From: HyVt-560 sp964577195
Lineage (GTDB): Bacteria > Pseudomonadota > Gammaproteobacteria > UWMA-0217
NCBI GenBank assembly: GCA_964577195.1
Contig: CAZNYF010000058.1
Span: 1 to 16,520 of the forward strand
DNA length: 16,520 nucleotides
Reading direction: 5' to 3'
In this document: positions 6,952 through 15,000 of the stretch, piece after piece
How the letters are laid out: each line of letters begins with the position of its first letter
Position numbering within the stretch: position 1 is the stretch's first letter
The notes under the pieces: model-generated
Database searches by the model: none
What the model was told of the DNA's origin: nothing
What the model saw: only the letters and a program-made list of their open reading frames with translations
Program-made: the position numbers and the translations under genes

Positions 6952-7812
6952 TTGTTTCAGCCCTCAATAGGCTCAAAATCAGTATTTTGTCTCCTGGTTT
7001 TCTTGCTGTTTTTCTCGCCGGTCGCTCTAAGCAGGGAAAGTCATCCGCCGCCTGTTCTACTGGCCAATGTCTACGACAATGACATAGATGTTTCCCAATA
7101 CTGGATCAGTGAAAAATACGATGGTGTGAGAGCATACTGGGATGGCAACCAATTCATTTCCCGTCAGGGAAATATTTATCATGCGCCACCTTGGTTTATA
7201 GCCAAATTCCCCAAGATTCAACTAGATGGCGAGCTGTGGATGGGACGTGGTCAATTTCAACAATTGGTTAGCGCCGTGAGAAAAAACCAGCCAGTTGATG
7301 AACAGTGGCGAAAAGTTTCTTATCAAGTCTTCGAGCTACCTAATGGCAAAGGCTCTTTTACGGATCGCCTGGCTAGCCTTAAAACGCTGCTTGAAAGTTA
7401 CGACGGTGCTTACCTGAAACTCGTACCGCAGTTCCGACTTAAGGACAATGAAGCGCTACAGCAACAGCTCGATAATGTGGTTGCTGATGGCGCGGAAGGG
7501 TTAATGCTTCACCGAGCGGATGCGTTATACACATCTGGTCGCAGCGATGACTTATTGAAACTCAAACCGTATTTTGATGCAGAAGCGAGAGTGATCAAGC
7601 ATTTACCGGGAAAGGGAAAATATACTGGAATGCTGGGCGCTGTATTGGTTGAAACTCAAACCGGTTTACAGTTTCGGCTCGGCACCGGGTTCTCTGATAT
7701 TGAAAGGCAAAACCCGCCACCATTGGGTGCCGTCGTAAGCTACCGGTATTTTGGCAGAACAAATTCGGGTAAGCCCCGGTTTGCGAGTTTCTTGCGAATT
7801 CGTCGGGATTGA
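6952..7812 (+). CDS. ligE: Exported ATP-dependent DNA ligase, LigE type
   Basis: The 286-residue product starts with a hydrophobic signal sequence (residues 11-27, likely cut at ALS/RES), placing the enzyme in the periplasm. The nucleotidyltransferase motifs are intact: motif I SEKYDGVRAYWDG with adenylated K55, motif III LDGELWMG (91-98), motif IIIa VSYQVFELP (122-130), motif IV EGLMLHR (182-188) and motif V LLKLKPYFDAE (201-211). The C-terminal OB domain (GAVLVETQTGLQFRLGTGFS, then GAVVSYRYFGRTNSGKPRF) is present. This is the minimal two-domain LigE form, which seals nicks in duplex DNA and is proposed to act on extracellular or incoming DNA. The start is a TTG at 6952; no ATG or GTG exists upstream of the signal sequence. 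Translation probably depends on the gene before it. It ends at a strong terminator. Confidence 0.9.
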   Translation: MFQPSIGSKSVFCLLVFLLFFSPVALSRESHPPPVLLANVYDNDIDVSQYWISEKYDGVRAYWDGNQFISRQGNIYHAPPWFIAKFPKIQLDGELWMGRGQFQQLVSAVRKNQPVDEQWRKVSYQVFELPNGKGSFTDRLASLKTLLESYDGAYLKLVPQFRLKDNEALQQQLDNVVADGAEGLMLHRADALYTSGRSDDLLKLKPYFDAEARVIKHLPGKGKYTGMLGAVLVETQTGLQFRLGTGFSDIERQNPPPLGAVVSYRYFGRTNSGKPRFASFLRIRRD

Positions 7813-7867
7813 AACTCAGCAGCATTATTTGTCACCTGGATAGCCGCTGAACCGTTCCTGCATCCAC

Positions 7868-7895
7868 AAAAAAGCCAGCAAATGCTGGCTTTTTT
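7868..7895. terminator. Bidirectional rho-independent terminator between ligE and rpmG
   Basis: AAAAAAGCCAGCA (7868-7880) and TGCTGGCTTTTTT (7883-7895) are perfect 13-base inverted repeats with a tiny loop. The GC core is flanked by six A on one side and six T on the other. It can therefore stop ligE transcripts rightward and rpmB-rpmG transcripts leftward. Confidence 0.9.
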
Positions 7896-7917
7896 GGTGT
7901 TGTAAGGGGGCTGAGAT

Positions 7918-8085
7918 CTATTTAATTTTAGCTTCCTTAAACATTACATGTTTGCGTACAACCGGATCGTATTTCTTCATTTCTATTTTATCAGGCGTAT
8001 TACGCTTGTTTTTGGTTGTCGTATAGAAATAACCAGTTTCGGCAGATGAAACGAGTTTAATTTTTTCGCGTGCTGACTTTGCCAT
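7918..8085 (-). CDS. rpmG: 50S ribosomal protein L33
   Basis: This 55-residue basic protein was read directly from the minus strand. It begins MAKSAREKIKLVSSAETGYF and ends VVRKHVMFKEAKIK, nearly the same as E. coli L33 and of equal length. It is the cysteine-free, zinc-independent form. AAGGAG lies just upstream of the ATG, and the gene starts 11 bases after the rpmB stop, the standard rpmB-rpmG operon order. A strong terminator follows. Confidence 0.97.
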   Translation of the reverse strand: MAKSAREKIKLVSSAETGYFYTTTKNKRNTPDKIEMKKYDPVVRKHVMFKEAKIK

Positions 8086-8096
8086 GTTATTGCTCC

Positions 8097-8333
8097 TTAA
8101 ACCTGTTCGCCACGAGAACGCATTTCGGTCAGAACGGAATCAATCCCCTTCTTGTCGATAATTCGCATGCCTTTGGCAGTAAGACGTAATTTTACAAAGC
8201 GGTTCTCACTCTCAACCCAAAACTTGTGGGTATGAAGGTTAGGCAGAAACCGGCGGCGGGTTGTATTGTGTGCGTGAGAAACGTTGTTTCCCGCAACTGG
8301 GCGTTTACCCGTTACCTGACAAACTCGCGACAT
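8097..8333 (-). CDS. rpmB: 50S ribosomal protein L28
   Basis: The 78-residue protein starts MSRVCQVTGKRPVAGNNVSH and shows the L28 signature (NTTRRRFLPNLHTHKFWVE, then RFVKLRLTAKGMRIIDKKGI). Length and sequence match the E. coli type. TTGGAG precedes the ATG, and a good extended -10 promoter lies at 8372-8400. It is co-transcribed with rpmG. It lies divergent from folB with 126 bases between the starts. Confidence 0.97.
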   Translation of the reverse strand: MSRVCQVTGKRPVAGNNVSHAHNTTRRRFLPNLHTHKFWVESENRFVKLRLTAKGMRIIDKKGIDSVLTEMRSRGEQV

Positions 8334-8371
8334 GGGAACTCCAATTCAATCTGTTCTACGAAAGGTCGCGC

Positions 8372-8400
8372 AACATAGCAGAATCGGGGGAGTCGTACAA
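8372..8400 (-). promoter_or_regulatory. Sigma70 promoter of rpmB-rpmG
   Basis: On the minus strand the sequence reads TTGTAC, 17 bases, then TATGTT, with TGC directly before the -10 (extended -10). The predicted transcription start is near 8365, giving a leader of about 30 bases before rpmB. A GC-rich stretch lies in the spacer. Confidence 0.6.
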
Positions 8401-8424
8401 GCCAAAAAGGACAAAAACCGCTTC

Positions 8425-8453
8425 TGGTCAGTTACGGGTCTTTAACTTATAGT
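8425..8453 (+). promoter_or_regulatory. Candidate folB promoter placing +1 on the start codon
   Basis: TGGTCA (8425-8430, four of six bases match the -35 consensus), a 17-base spacer, then TATAGT (8448-8453, five of six). The usual distance to +1 falls on 8460, which is the A of the folB ATG. The hexamers and spacing are seen directly; promoter activity is inferred. Confidence 0.5.
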
Positions 8454-8459
8454 CTACCA

Positions 8460-8819
8460 ATGGACATAGTATTTATTGAAGATCTCCGCATTGATGCCAC
8501 CATCGGTATCTATGACTGGGAGAAGAGTATTAAGCAAACACTGTCATTCGACATTGAAATGGCAACCGACATCCGCAAGGCTGCTGCCTCGGACGAGATT
8601 GAGGATGCACTCAATTATAAGGCGGTTTCAAAACGGATTATCCAATTTGTGGAAGAATCCAAATTTCAGCTGGTGGAAACGCTATCTGAAAAGATCGCTG
8701 AAATGATTTTAAAAGAGTTTGAAGTTTCCTGGCTGAAATTAACTCTGAATAAGCTCGGTGCAGTACGAGGCTCACGCTCAGTGGGTATTCGAATTGAGCG
8801 AGGTAAGAAATCCCGATGA
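8460..8819 (+). CDS. folB: Dihydroneopterin aldolase FolB
   Basis: The 119-residue enzyme converts 7,8-dihydroneopterin to 6-hydroxymethyl-dihydropterin and glycolaldehyde in folate synthesis. It starts MDIVFIEDLRIDATIGIYDW, closely like E. coli FolB, so the start is certain. Likely active-site residues are present: E21 after the IGIYDW block, Y53 (LNYKAV), E73 (QLVETLSEKIAE) and K98 (TLNKLGAVRGSRSVGI; family members often have NKPGAV, so P99 is L here). No ribosome-binding site precedes the ATG, and a promoter-like pair suggests a leaderless transcript. Its stop overlaps the folK start in ATGA, which couples the next two steps of the pathway. Confidence 0.96.
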   Translation: MDIVFIEDLRIDATIGIYDWEKSIKQTLSFDIEMATDIRKAAASDEIEDALNYKAVSKRIIQFVEESKFQLVETLSEKIAEMILKEFEVSWLKLTLNKLGAVRGSRSVGIRIERGKKSR

Positions 8820-9340
8820 CCACAGTGCATGTCAGCATTGGCAGTAACATCGAGCGCATCAAGCATATCGGCTCCGGTATCGCAGCGCTGGAACAAGCCG
8901 TTGGCGAGCTAAATCTTTCACCCGTCTACGAAACACCCGCTGAAGGATTTACAGGAGATGCGTTTTATAACCTGGTGGCCGGGTTTAAGAGTAACGAGCC
9001 TCCGCAGCGACTCAATGTGCTGTTTAAGATCATTGAAGACCATTTTGGGCGTGTCCGTGGTGGCGAGAAGTTTTCCTCCAGGACGCTGGATATCGACCTC
9101 TTGCTTTATGGTGAAGAGATTATCGACACAGACGGTATACAAGTGCCACGTAATGAGATTGAACGCTATTCGTTTGTGTTGCAGCCATTAGCGGATCTGT
9201 TGCCTGATCAGCTCTACCCTGGTCGTACGGCGACATTTCTGGAGATGTGGTCTAAAGCCGTTGCAGAGGGTGAAATGAAGCCTGCACCCGTGGTAGAGCT
9301 AGAGCTCGCAGAAGCTACAAAACCAGTTTCAGTCCAATAA
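8816..9340 (+). CDS. folK: 6-hydroxymethyl-7,8-dihydropterin pyrophosphokinase FolK
   Basis: The 174-residue enzyme transfers pyrophosphate from ATP to the FolB product, giving the substrate of dihydropteroate synthase. Motifs in order are VSIGSNIERIKHI (6-18), SPVYETPA (35-42), FYNLVAGF (50-57), the magnesium- and ATP-binding block SSRTLDIDLLLYGEEII (about 87-103) and ERYSFVLQPLADLLPD (119-134). The usual PH...R before FVL is PRNEIER here. The last 25 residues, rich in E, A and P, extend beyond the fold. The gene overlaps folB by 4 bases in a different frame, so translation is coupled. The folate pair seems to be a two-gene operon. Confidence 0.95.
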   Translation: MTTVHVSIGSNIERIKHIGSGIAALEQAVGELNLSPVYETPAEGFTGDAFYNLVAGFKSNEPPQRLNVLFKIIEDHFGRVRGGEKFSSRTLDIDLLLYGEEIIDTDGIQVPRNEIERYSFVLQPLADLLPDQLYPGRTATFLEMWSKAVAEGEMKPAPVVELELAEATKPVSVQ

Positions 9341-9384
9341 ACAGGGACGTAGCGAGAGCGGGTTCTCAGTAGGCGCCTGTTTAT
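9337..9384. terminator. Inverted repeat spanning the convergent folK/exonuclease ends
   Basis: ATAAACAGG (9337-9345) and CCTGTTTAT (9376-9384) are exact inverted repeats 30 bases apart, with a small inner GAGA/TCTC stem. The TAA stop codons of folK and of the converging exonuclease gene lie inside the two arms. It has no T tract longer than three, so it may be a weak or rho-assisted bidirectional terminator. Confidence 0.35.
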
Positions 9385-10289
9385 GGATGGGAACTAACCA
9401 GCTTGATCCAGCGCTGTCGAATGTATCCGGGCAATTTGAGCTGATCAAATATTGCTTCCAGTGCTTCTTCGTCGCCACCCGTCATTGTTAGGCCGCGCTG
9501 CCGGTCGATCGGAGCATCGCAATACACGCCGGTAATCTTTCTGCCGGTGAGAATCTCCTCTCGGTTTTCCTCAATCAATCTTTCGATACGTTTGGCACCG
9601 CGCAATTTTGAACTGCCGATCTCCGCGGTTCGGCTGAGCAAATTTTCGATATTGTCGAATTTATTGAGTAGCTTGGCGGCGGTGGCAGCGCCAACTCCGG
9701 GCACACCGGGAATGTTATCCACCTTGTCCCCGGCAATCGCCAGCAAGTCTGCAATTTGATCCGGTCGAACGCCGTGTTTCTTTTTTACTCCGGCGCAGTC
9801 GAGCTGTATATTTTTGCCGTATTCCCACCAGAGATCATTGTCACTGATCAGCTGCGTAAGGTCTTTGTCGCCGGTAATGACATGGATTCGATAGTCCTGA
9901 CTTTGAAGGTACTTCGCCCAGCTGCCGATCAAATCATCGGCCTCATAGCGGTCGCTGCCAAATTCTGCGATTCCGGCAGCGCGTAAAAATTTCCGGCAAA
10001 GTTGAAACTGGTACTTCAGCTCAGCGGGCGCGGGATCTCGATTGGCTTTGTAGGGTGGATAAATCTCGTTGCGAAAAGAGGATTTAAGGCTTTCATCGAA
10101 GGCAAAGCCTATATGTTCAGGCTGTTCCCGGCTCAACAGATCAGCGACAAAATTCAAAAATCCGAGTACTGCGTTGATGGGACGGCCATCAACATCCACC
10201 AGAGAATCCGGCAAAACAAACCAGGATTTAAAAACATAAATGCTGGAATCAACCAGCCAGGCGGTCTGCTTTATTGGCGGATTCTCCAT
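9381..10289 (-). CDS. Stand-alone 5'-3' exonuclease (PolI N-terminal domain / Xni family)
   Basis: From the ATG at 10289 (GGATGG nearby; an alternative ATG is at 10298) the product has 302 residues, somewhat longer than Xni/ExoIX and close to the 5' nuclease domain of DNA polymerase I. It has the acidic metal sites of FEN-type nucleases: WLVDSS (D14), AFDESLKSSFRNEIYPPYKA, DRYEADDLIGSWA and VITGDKDLTQLI. A full helix-three-turn-helix GDKVDNIPGVPGVGAATAAK follows. All key residues look intact, so it should be an active structure-specific 5' nuclease acting on flaps or gapped duplexes. It is the last gene of a four-gene operon, and its start overlaps the end of the membrane protein gene by 19 bases. 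Confidence 0.88.
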   Translation of the reverse strand: MENPPIKQTAWLVDSSIYVFKSWFVLPDSLVDVDGRPINAVLGFLNFVADLLSREQPEHIGFAFDESLKSSFRNEIYPPYKANRDPAPAELKYQFQLCRKFLRAAGIAEFGSDRYEADDLIGSWAKYLQSQDYRIHVITGDKDLTQLISDNDLWWEYGKNIQLDCAGVKKKHGVRPDQIADLLAIAGDKVDNIPGVPGVGAATAAKLLNKFDNIENLLSRTAEIGSSKLRGAKRIERLIEENREEILTGRKITGVYCDAPIDRQRGLTMTGGDEEALEAIFDQLKLPGYIRQRWIKLVSSHP

Positions 10290-10663
10290 GCAAGCCATCC
10301 AGAAACCGGAATGCCGATAATGGCAGTGGCAACAAACCAAAACGGGTGTGGAATACTGACCGTGGTAACAACTGCAGCTCCCAATATCAGCACAGAAATA
10401 ATCGCTGCAAACAAAAAATGGCGACTTTTTGCAATCAACAATGCAATGCTGGAACCCATAAATGTGCCAAGAAACCAGGCCGCCAAGACAAATGAAAACG
10501 CTGCAATTGGCAGACTTTTTAGCATCGCTTTGACCGCAGCCATATCGGTGTAATCAATATTTTCCGGCGGTGGAAAAACAAAGTGCCCCAGTTGTTCTAC
10601 AACAGCAACCGTGACCACTGCTGTAAACAGTCCCACTAAGACCGCTAAACTGTTTCTAATCAC
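10271..10663 (-). CDS. Four-helix inner membrane protein of unknown function
   Basis: The product has 130 residues. Hydrophobic segments lie at about 5-25, 52-77 (SLPIAAFSFVLAAWFLG), 82-102 and 108-127, with a short periplasmic-looking loop (FPPPENIDYTDMAAVKAM) after the first. It may work as a small helical bundle. I recognise no family. The ATG overlaps the stop of the upstream gene in ATGA, and its own end overlaps the exonuclease start, so all are translated as a block. Confidence 0.7.
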   Translation of the reverse strand: MIRNSLAVLVGLFTAVVTVAVVEQLGHFVFPPPENIDYTDMAAVKAMLKSLPIAAFSFVLAAWFLGTFMGSSIALLIAKSRHFLFAAIISVLILGAAVVTTVSIPHPFWFVATAIIGIPVSGWLAWRIRQ

Positions 10664-11118
10664 ACATCTATCCCGTCGTGAAGGACTTCTTCAGGCGACA
10701 AAATCCGCTCTTGGATAGCGCGCCAAACACCATCGTCTTCTTTCTCGATCACCACTTCCAGGCCGTGCTCTTTAATTTCCTCGCCCCGGGCTTTGATGCA
10801 TTCAATGGTTTTGAACATGATCCGCTGCACATTCCCCGCAACAAATAAAAATCCGCGATAAGAAACCTCCTCCAGCACCTTCTCCGCAAATTCTTTGCGA
10901 CACGCTTTCTCCCAAGCGGCATAGTCAACCACCTCAACCTCGGGTACACCGCGCACAGCAACTTTGCGCGAGATCAAATTCATGTGCGCATCAAAATCCA
11001 GTGCTGTAGCAGTTCTGGCGCTGTCTTCAAGCCACTTACGGGCAGTTGCTTCATCGGCTTCGCGGTGGTTTTGTTCTTCAGTGACCACGGGGATGGGAAT
11101 GTTTTTCATAGTACTCAT
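10660..11118 (-). CDS. NTF2/SnoaL-like hypothetical protein
   Basis: The product is a soluble 152-residue protein. Residues 25-145 have the pattern of a cone-shaped NTF2-like fold: a helix RKWLEDSARTATALDFDAHM, then the segment ISRKVAVRGVPEVEVVDYAA, a helix, and long strands ending GLEVVIEKEDDGVWRAIQER. In this superfamily such proteins act as small-molecule binding domains or enzymes; no activity can be inferred here. The ATG at 11118 overlaps the end of the upstream gene by 41 bases; an ATG at 11109 is also possible. Its stop overlaps the next start by 4 bases. Confidence 0.6.
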   Translation of the reverse strand: MSTMKNIPIPVVTEEQNHREADEATARKWLEDSARTATALDFDAHMNLISRKVAVRGVPEVEVVDYAAWEKACRKEFAEKVLEEVSYRGFLFVAGNVQRIMFKTIECIKARGEEIKEHGLEVVIEKEDDGVWRAIQERILSPEEVLHDGIDV

Positions 11119-11824
11119 GCATAACGTCTCTAATAAAATCGGGATAGTTTTGTGAATCCATCTCGCGCATCCCTTCAGTAAAAAATGCTGGCGCTTCGTG
11201 CGGGATCGCCATCACCAGATCATCAAACACTCGAATCATAGTTTCTCGACTATGCGAGCGCGTTGCAGTAATTCCACGATTGATCTGCAACAAACGCCAG
11301 GGTCTGCGCGGGTTTTCAACTCCGAGGTCGTGTTTTATCACATCTGTACAACTTGCGGCGACCCGCCCCATGAAATCGGCCATATTTGAAAGCATGCGGT
11401 GATCCGATGTTGCATTGGCTTCTGCGGCAACCGCATCGACCACCGGTTCCAAAATCACAATGCGCCCATGGTTGGTCATAATCCAGTCAGCCACGCCAAT
11501 GGTAATTGCTGCTAATGCTACATTGGTTTCGACTAAATTCTGTTCACGAGCAACTTCGCCAAGATGGTTGATCAAACCCAATCCAAATTCGCCCAGCTCG
11601 GTAATCTCTGTCGAGCTAATGTCAGGATCCGCAGATCCACTTGCCATTTCGAGTTGTTTTTGAATACTGAGAAACTGCTGGAATCCAGCAATCAGTTCAG
11701 TTGCTTCTTGCCCATCTGTTTTAGAACCACCCGCTAACTCAAAATTGCTGCTGACAGCGTCGAACAAGCTTTGTAGTTCGCCGGGTAAGGGAATGAATCG
11801 GTGTTTTCGTAGCGCAGCAGTCAT
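11078..11824 (-). CDS. Hypothetical protein, first gene of the exonuclease operon
   Basis: The frame extends upstream to 11959, but the ATG at 11824 is the better start: it has a GGTGA nearby and the upstream residues look non-coding. The product has 248 residues and is a soluble, mostly helical protein with no signal peptide. Notable segments are HRFIPLPGELQSLFDAVSSN (8-27), ETNVALAAITIGVADWIMTN and the basic VENPRRPWRLLQINRGI. It contains many acidic residues and histidine-rich ends (YEKHSHPRGH). I recognise no family. The end overlaps the NTF2-like gene by 41 bases. Confidence 0.6.
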   Translation of the reverse strand: MTAALRKHRFIPLPGELQSLFDAVSSNFELAGGSKTDGQEATELIAGFQQFLSIQKQLEMASGSADPDISSTEITELGEFGLGLINHLGEVAREQNLVETNVALAAITIGVADWIMTNHGRIVILEPVVDAVAAEANATSDHRMLSNMADFMGRVAASCTDVIKHDLGVENPRRPWRLLQINRGITATRSHSRETMIRVFDDLVMAIPHEAPAFFTEGMREMDSQNYPDFIRDVMHEYYEKHSHPRGH

Positions 11825-11881
11825 ATCACCAGTGTACAGATATCTATCACTTGATAAAGCTTGAGGCCTGCGAGACAGAAA

Positions 11882-11895
11882 AACTAGTGCTAGTT
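11882..11895. promoter_or_regulatory. Palindromic operator-like site in the divergent intergenic region
   Basis: AACTAG and CTAGTT are exact 6-base inverted repeats with a TG spacer. The site lies 58 bases before the start of the exonuclease operon and 143 bases before the large surface-protein gene. Its size suits a dimeric regulator, but a chance palindrome is possible. Confidence 0.25.
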
Positions 11896-11984
11896 CACTA
11901 TATGCACGATTAAAACAATGAATTGATGTGTGATTTCTTAAACCCGCCGATACCGCCACTTAGGGAATCCTTTGCCTGGTTAGT

Positions 11985-12013
11985 TTGGTAAAGCCAATTT
12001 CAACTCCCATAAA
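11985..12013 (+). promoter_or_regulatory. Candidate promoter of the 1466-codon gene
   Basis: TTGGTA (11985-11990), a 17-base spacer, then CATAAA (12008-12013). Each hexamer matches consensus at four positions. The start would be near 12020, just before the TTAAGGAG ribosome-binding site at 12026-12033. Confidence 0.35.
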
Positions 12014-12037
12014 AATAACAATAATTAAGGAGCAAGA

Positions 12038-15000
12038 ATGAACAACAAACATAAACTACATAAATTAAGCTTGGCTATTGCAGTAGCTCTAGCAACTGCG
12101 AGCGGCGCAGCATTTGCTGGTGGTGCGGTTACTGTGGTGAATACCTCTACTGAGGCCGCAACTGCAACAACCTACAATGGCCCCAGCGATGCAACTGAAT
12201 ATAAATGGGGGCTGGGTAACGACCTATTAATAGAAGGCTTCGAATTTGGTGGTAATACCTATAGCTACGATTCTATTGCTGATAACGTCAAGCTGGTTCG
12301 AGTCAACAACCCCAACGCGACTAACGATGAGCTATGTAGTGTGTTTGTTGAAACCACAGGCTTAGAGCGCAACTATAAAACTTCCTACCCACAACTCGCG
12401 GGTGGCAATAGCTGTGATCTTGAGAGTCTATTGTCCGGCCGGGTAATCAACCGTGGTGCATTGGATCTATTCTCTAACTTTGGTACACATGCGAAAAATA
12501 TCGAGCGTGCAGACTTTATTTTTACTAATGGAATCGCTGCGCCTAACGCTGTTGCCGACCTCCAAACATCTGGACATATTGTCACTGAAAAATCAGGTAA
12601 CAATCCCATCAAAATTGCTGCAATTTTAGCCGTTGATAACGCTGGAGATCCAACACAATTCGGCGCTCTTGTGCGAGTCACTGACAGTAGTGGTATTGAG
12701 TACGGTGTCACCAATATTCAGACACAAAATGATTTCCTGACCAATACAGATGCCAATCCTGGCTTTCCAGAAAAAACCGGTGATTCTACCGAAGCTTTAG
12801 GAATGGCTTTTGTGTCCCTCTCAGACTTAGGTGTGAGTGCGGGCGTGACTTACTTTGGATTCTCTTATTTTGCTGATGATGTTACTGATGCAAATGCTGA
12901 TCCGGCGACATTCCCTTCTGATACCGGCAACGCCGGCAGTGGTGACGAAGCCGATCTTTATGGTGGAACCGCTGGCTATTTCACCATCGCCACACAAAAA
13001 TCCATTAGCGGAAATGTGTTTCAAGACGATGACCGTGATGGTACTCAGAACGGTGGTGAAACGGGTCTTGGCAATGTTGATGTTTCGTTATTTGAAGATA
13101 CAAATGCAAATGGTTTATTTGATGATGGCACCGACCAACAGGTTGGCGCTACGGTCGTTACTAATGGTTCAGGCGCGTATTCGCTGACTGCTCCAGCCCC
13201 TGCCAATGGTGACTACTTTGTGTTGGTTGATGAAACTGATACTGATTTGCCAGTAAACCACAGCACAGGAACGAATCCGTTACCTGTAACGATTGCGAGT
13301 CAGGATGTGGCTAACAAACATTTCCCGTTTGCGCCTCCACCGCCAGTTATTAATGCACCCGATGCTATCAACGACAGCGCAACCACTGAAGAGAATCAAC
13401 CCGTCGATATCAATGTGTTGGATAACGATACGCCTGTCAATGGTGTATTCACACTGACCATTGTTGCTGGACAAGAACCTGCCAACGGTACGGTTACTGT
13501 GAATGGTGGTGTGATTAATTACACACCGAATCTGGGCTTTGATGGAAACGACAGCTTCCAATACCAGATCGAAAATGGTTCCAGCGAGTCTGATATTGCG
13601 ACCGTCAATATCACGGTCACACCACTCCCGGACTTTGATCAGGACGGTATTCCAGACAGCGTCGATATCGACGATGATAACGACGGAATCCTTGATTCGG
13701 TTGAAGGTAACTTAGACTTCGATGGTGATGGCAACATCAACAGCAAAGATCTGGATGCAGATGGCGACGGTATCAATGACCTGGAAGAATCAGGCCTGAA
13801 CGAAGCCGCTCAAACCGCACTGGACAGTAACAACGATGGCCAGATAGATAGCACTGAAGATTTCGGTGCCAACGGTCTTGCTGACAATGTCGAAACCAAT
13901 CCTGAGTCTGGTACACCAGACTATGCCGGTGATGGCTCCGTCACTTCACCCGTCGATACTGATGGTGATACACACAAGGACTTCCTTGATCTGGATTCCG
14001 ACAACGACGGCATTCTGGATGTTATCGAAGCCGGTCTGGTGGATTCCGATGGTGATGGCGAAGCAGACGCGGGTCAGGCTTCTACCAACTCACCGGTAGA
14101 TACCGATGGTGATTCAATTCCCGATTATCGCGATCTTGATAGCGACAATGACGGCATTACCGATATCATCGAAGCGGGTGGTTTGGATGCCGATAATAAT
14201 GGTGAAGTCGATGGTTTTGTCGATGCCAATAACGATGGCTACGACGATAATCTACGCACTAATCCGTTGCCAGTACCGGATACCGACAATGATGGCATTC
14301 GTGATTTTCGTGATCTCGACAGCGACAACGATGGTCTAACAGACATCACCGAAGCGGGTGGCGTGGATACCGATAAAGATGGTCGTGTCGACGACTTCAT
14401 TGACGCAAATGGCGACGGTCGCCACGATCCATTAACCGATGCGCCGCTTCCAGTACCGGATACCGATGGTGATTCCATCGCTGATTTCCGTGATCTCGAT
14501 AGCGATAACGACGGCATCGCAGACATCATAGAAGCCGGTGGTACAGACACTGATGGTAACGGCCGAGTAGATAACTTCGTCGATGCCAACAATGATGGCT
14601 ATGACGATAATATCGCCGCATCACCACTCCCGATTCCCGATACAGATGGCGACAGCCACCCTGATTATCTTGATCTGGACAGTGACAATGATGGCATCAC
14701 CGACTTGATCGAAGCAGGTGGTGTTGATGCTGATTTCGACGGCAAAGTGGATAACTTCACTGATGCCAATGGCGACGGCATGGATGATCCACTCAATACC
14801 GCAACGGCTGGAACCGCTTTGCCACTGCCTGATACAGATGAAGACGGAACCCCGGATTATCTGGATCTCGACAGCGACAACGATGGCATGCTGGATATCA
14901 TGGAAGCGGGTCTTCCTGACGCAGACAATGACGGTAAGATAGACGGCTTTGTCGATGCCAATGGCGATGGTCTGGACGATAATGTGCAGGGAGTGCTGAG

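Noticed and set aside
10002..10553. 183-codon plus-strand frame opposite the exonuclease and membrane protein genes
   Set aside because: The minus strand encodes conserved FEN nuclease motifs and a membrane protein here. The plus frame has no family pattern or ribosome-binding site.
11825..11959. Upstream extension of the first gene of the exonuclease operon
   Set aside because: The residues look non-coding and cover the palindrome. The ATG at 11824 has a ribosome-binding site.
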